DNA of 64,000 nt from Azoarcus sp. DN11. GTDB taxonomy: Bacteria; Pseudomonadota; Gammaproteobacteria; Burkholderiales; Rhodocyclaceae. The notes beneath the pieces are model-generated. The model was not told where the DNA came from. It saw nothing but the letters and a program-made list of their open reading frames with translations, and did no database searches. Shown here one piece after another: positions 63,950-64,000 of this stretch. A program made the translations under genes and the position numbers. Position 1 is the first letter of the stretch, and every line of letters begins with the position of its first letter. The stretch spans positions 2,294,001 to 2,358,000 of the forward strand of contig NZ_CP021731.1 in assembly GCF_003628555.1 (NCBI RefSeq), written 5' to 3'.

Positions 63950-64000
63950 GCTTTCCCCTGGGCGCTGCGGTAGCGGTCGATCAGATTGACCAGGTCCTGA
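63946..64000 (-). CDS. possible acyl carrier protein, C-terminal fragment
   Basis: The last 17 codons before TGA (63946-63948) read QDLVNLIDRYRSAQGKA. This fits the last helix of an acyl carrier protein (DLV..I) and the expected neighbour of a ketosynthase gene. The stop overlaps the ketosynthase start (ATGA). The rest lies outside the window, so the identification is tentative. Confidence 0.4.
   Translation of the reverse strand, partial: QDLVNLIDRYRSAQGKA

Overview
GC-rich DNA (about 65% by eye), densely coding and rich in aromatic-degradation genes. Gene content and protein style point to a betaproteobacterium of the Rhodocyclales (Aromatoleum / Azoarcus / Thauera type). This is inferred from content; there is no rRNA or tRNA in the window. 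No CRISPR array, insertion sequence or phage gene was seen.

Layout. (1) 1-3557: lower catechol meta-cleavage pathway (hydratase C-terminus, dmpH, dmpI, dmpF, dmpG, chloroplast-type ferredoxin). (2) 3728-5465: PAS histidine kinase and NarL/LuxR-type regulator. (3) 5848-14045: phenylacetate operon paaABCDE, paaN, paaK and a thiolase. (4) 14115-17894, minus strand: two-subunit molybdenum hydroxylase with its XdhC chaperone, then an aldo/keto reductase divergent from a LysR regulator. (5) 20206-32891: mandelate island. A NahR-like LysR is divergent from an IorAB-type 2-oxoacid:ferredoxin oxidoreductase, a branched-chain-type ABC importer, (S)-mandelate dehydrogenase and mandelate racemase; two closely related universal stress proteins flank it. 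I infer a route mandelate -> phenylglyoxylate -> benzoyl-CoA with no benzoylformate decarboxylase. (6) 32611-38677: arsenosugar-type glycosyltransferase pair, glutaredoxin, a TVP38/MerA-like fusion, a YeeE thiosulfate-type transporter and a DUF302 protein. (7) 38812-41281: TetR-controlled operon of AhpD-like proteins and a haloacid dehalogenase. (8) 41312-44107: ECF sigma factor, zinc-type anti-sigma, NrtS-like, HD-GYP and NlpC/P60-like genes. (9) 44935-53621: Cys-rich NPCAA proteins, a merF with its own MerR operator, then merR / merTPA with three extra genes. (10) 53731-62656: DehI-type dehalogenase, AraC, AhpD-like protein, isochorismatase-like hydrolase, then arsS-arsM-pstSCAB. (11) 62714-64000: a ketoacyl-ACP synthase and the tail of a probable acyl carrier protein.

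The most notable signal is a promoter motif found at eight places between 34 and 57 kb: (T)TGTAAGG, a 15-16 bp spacer, then CGAC(C/T/A)AA. It precedes the sigma-factor operon itself, both NPCAA-protein genes, merF, DUF302-yeeE-MerA-like, the arsenosugar transferase pair, dehI and arsS-arsM-pst. The ECF factor encoded here probably runs a metal/metalloid stress regulon that joins arsenosugar synthesis, mercury handling and small Cys-repeat proteins.
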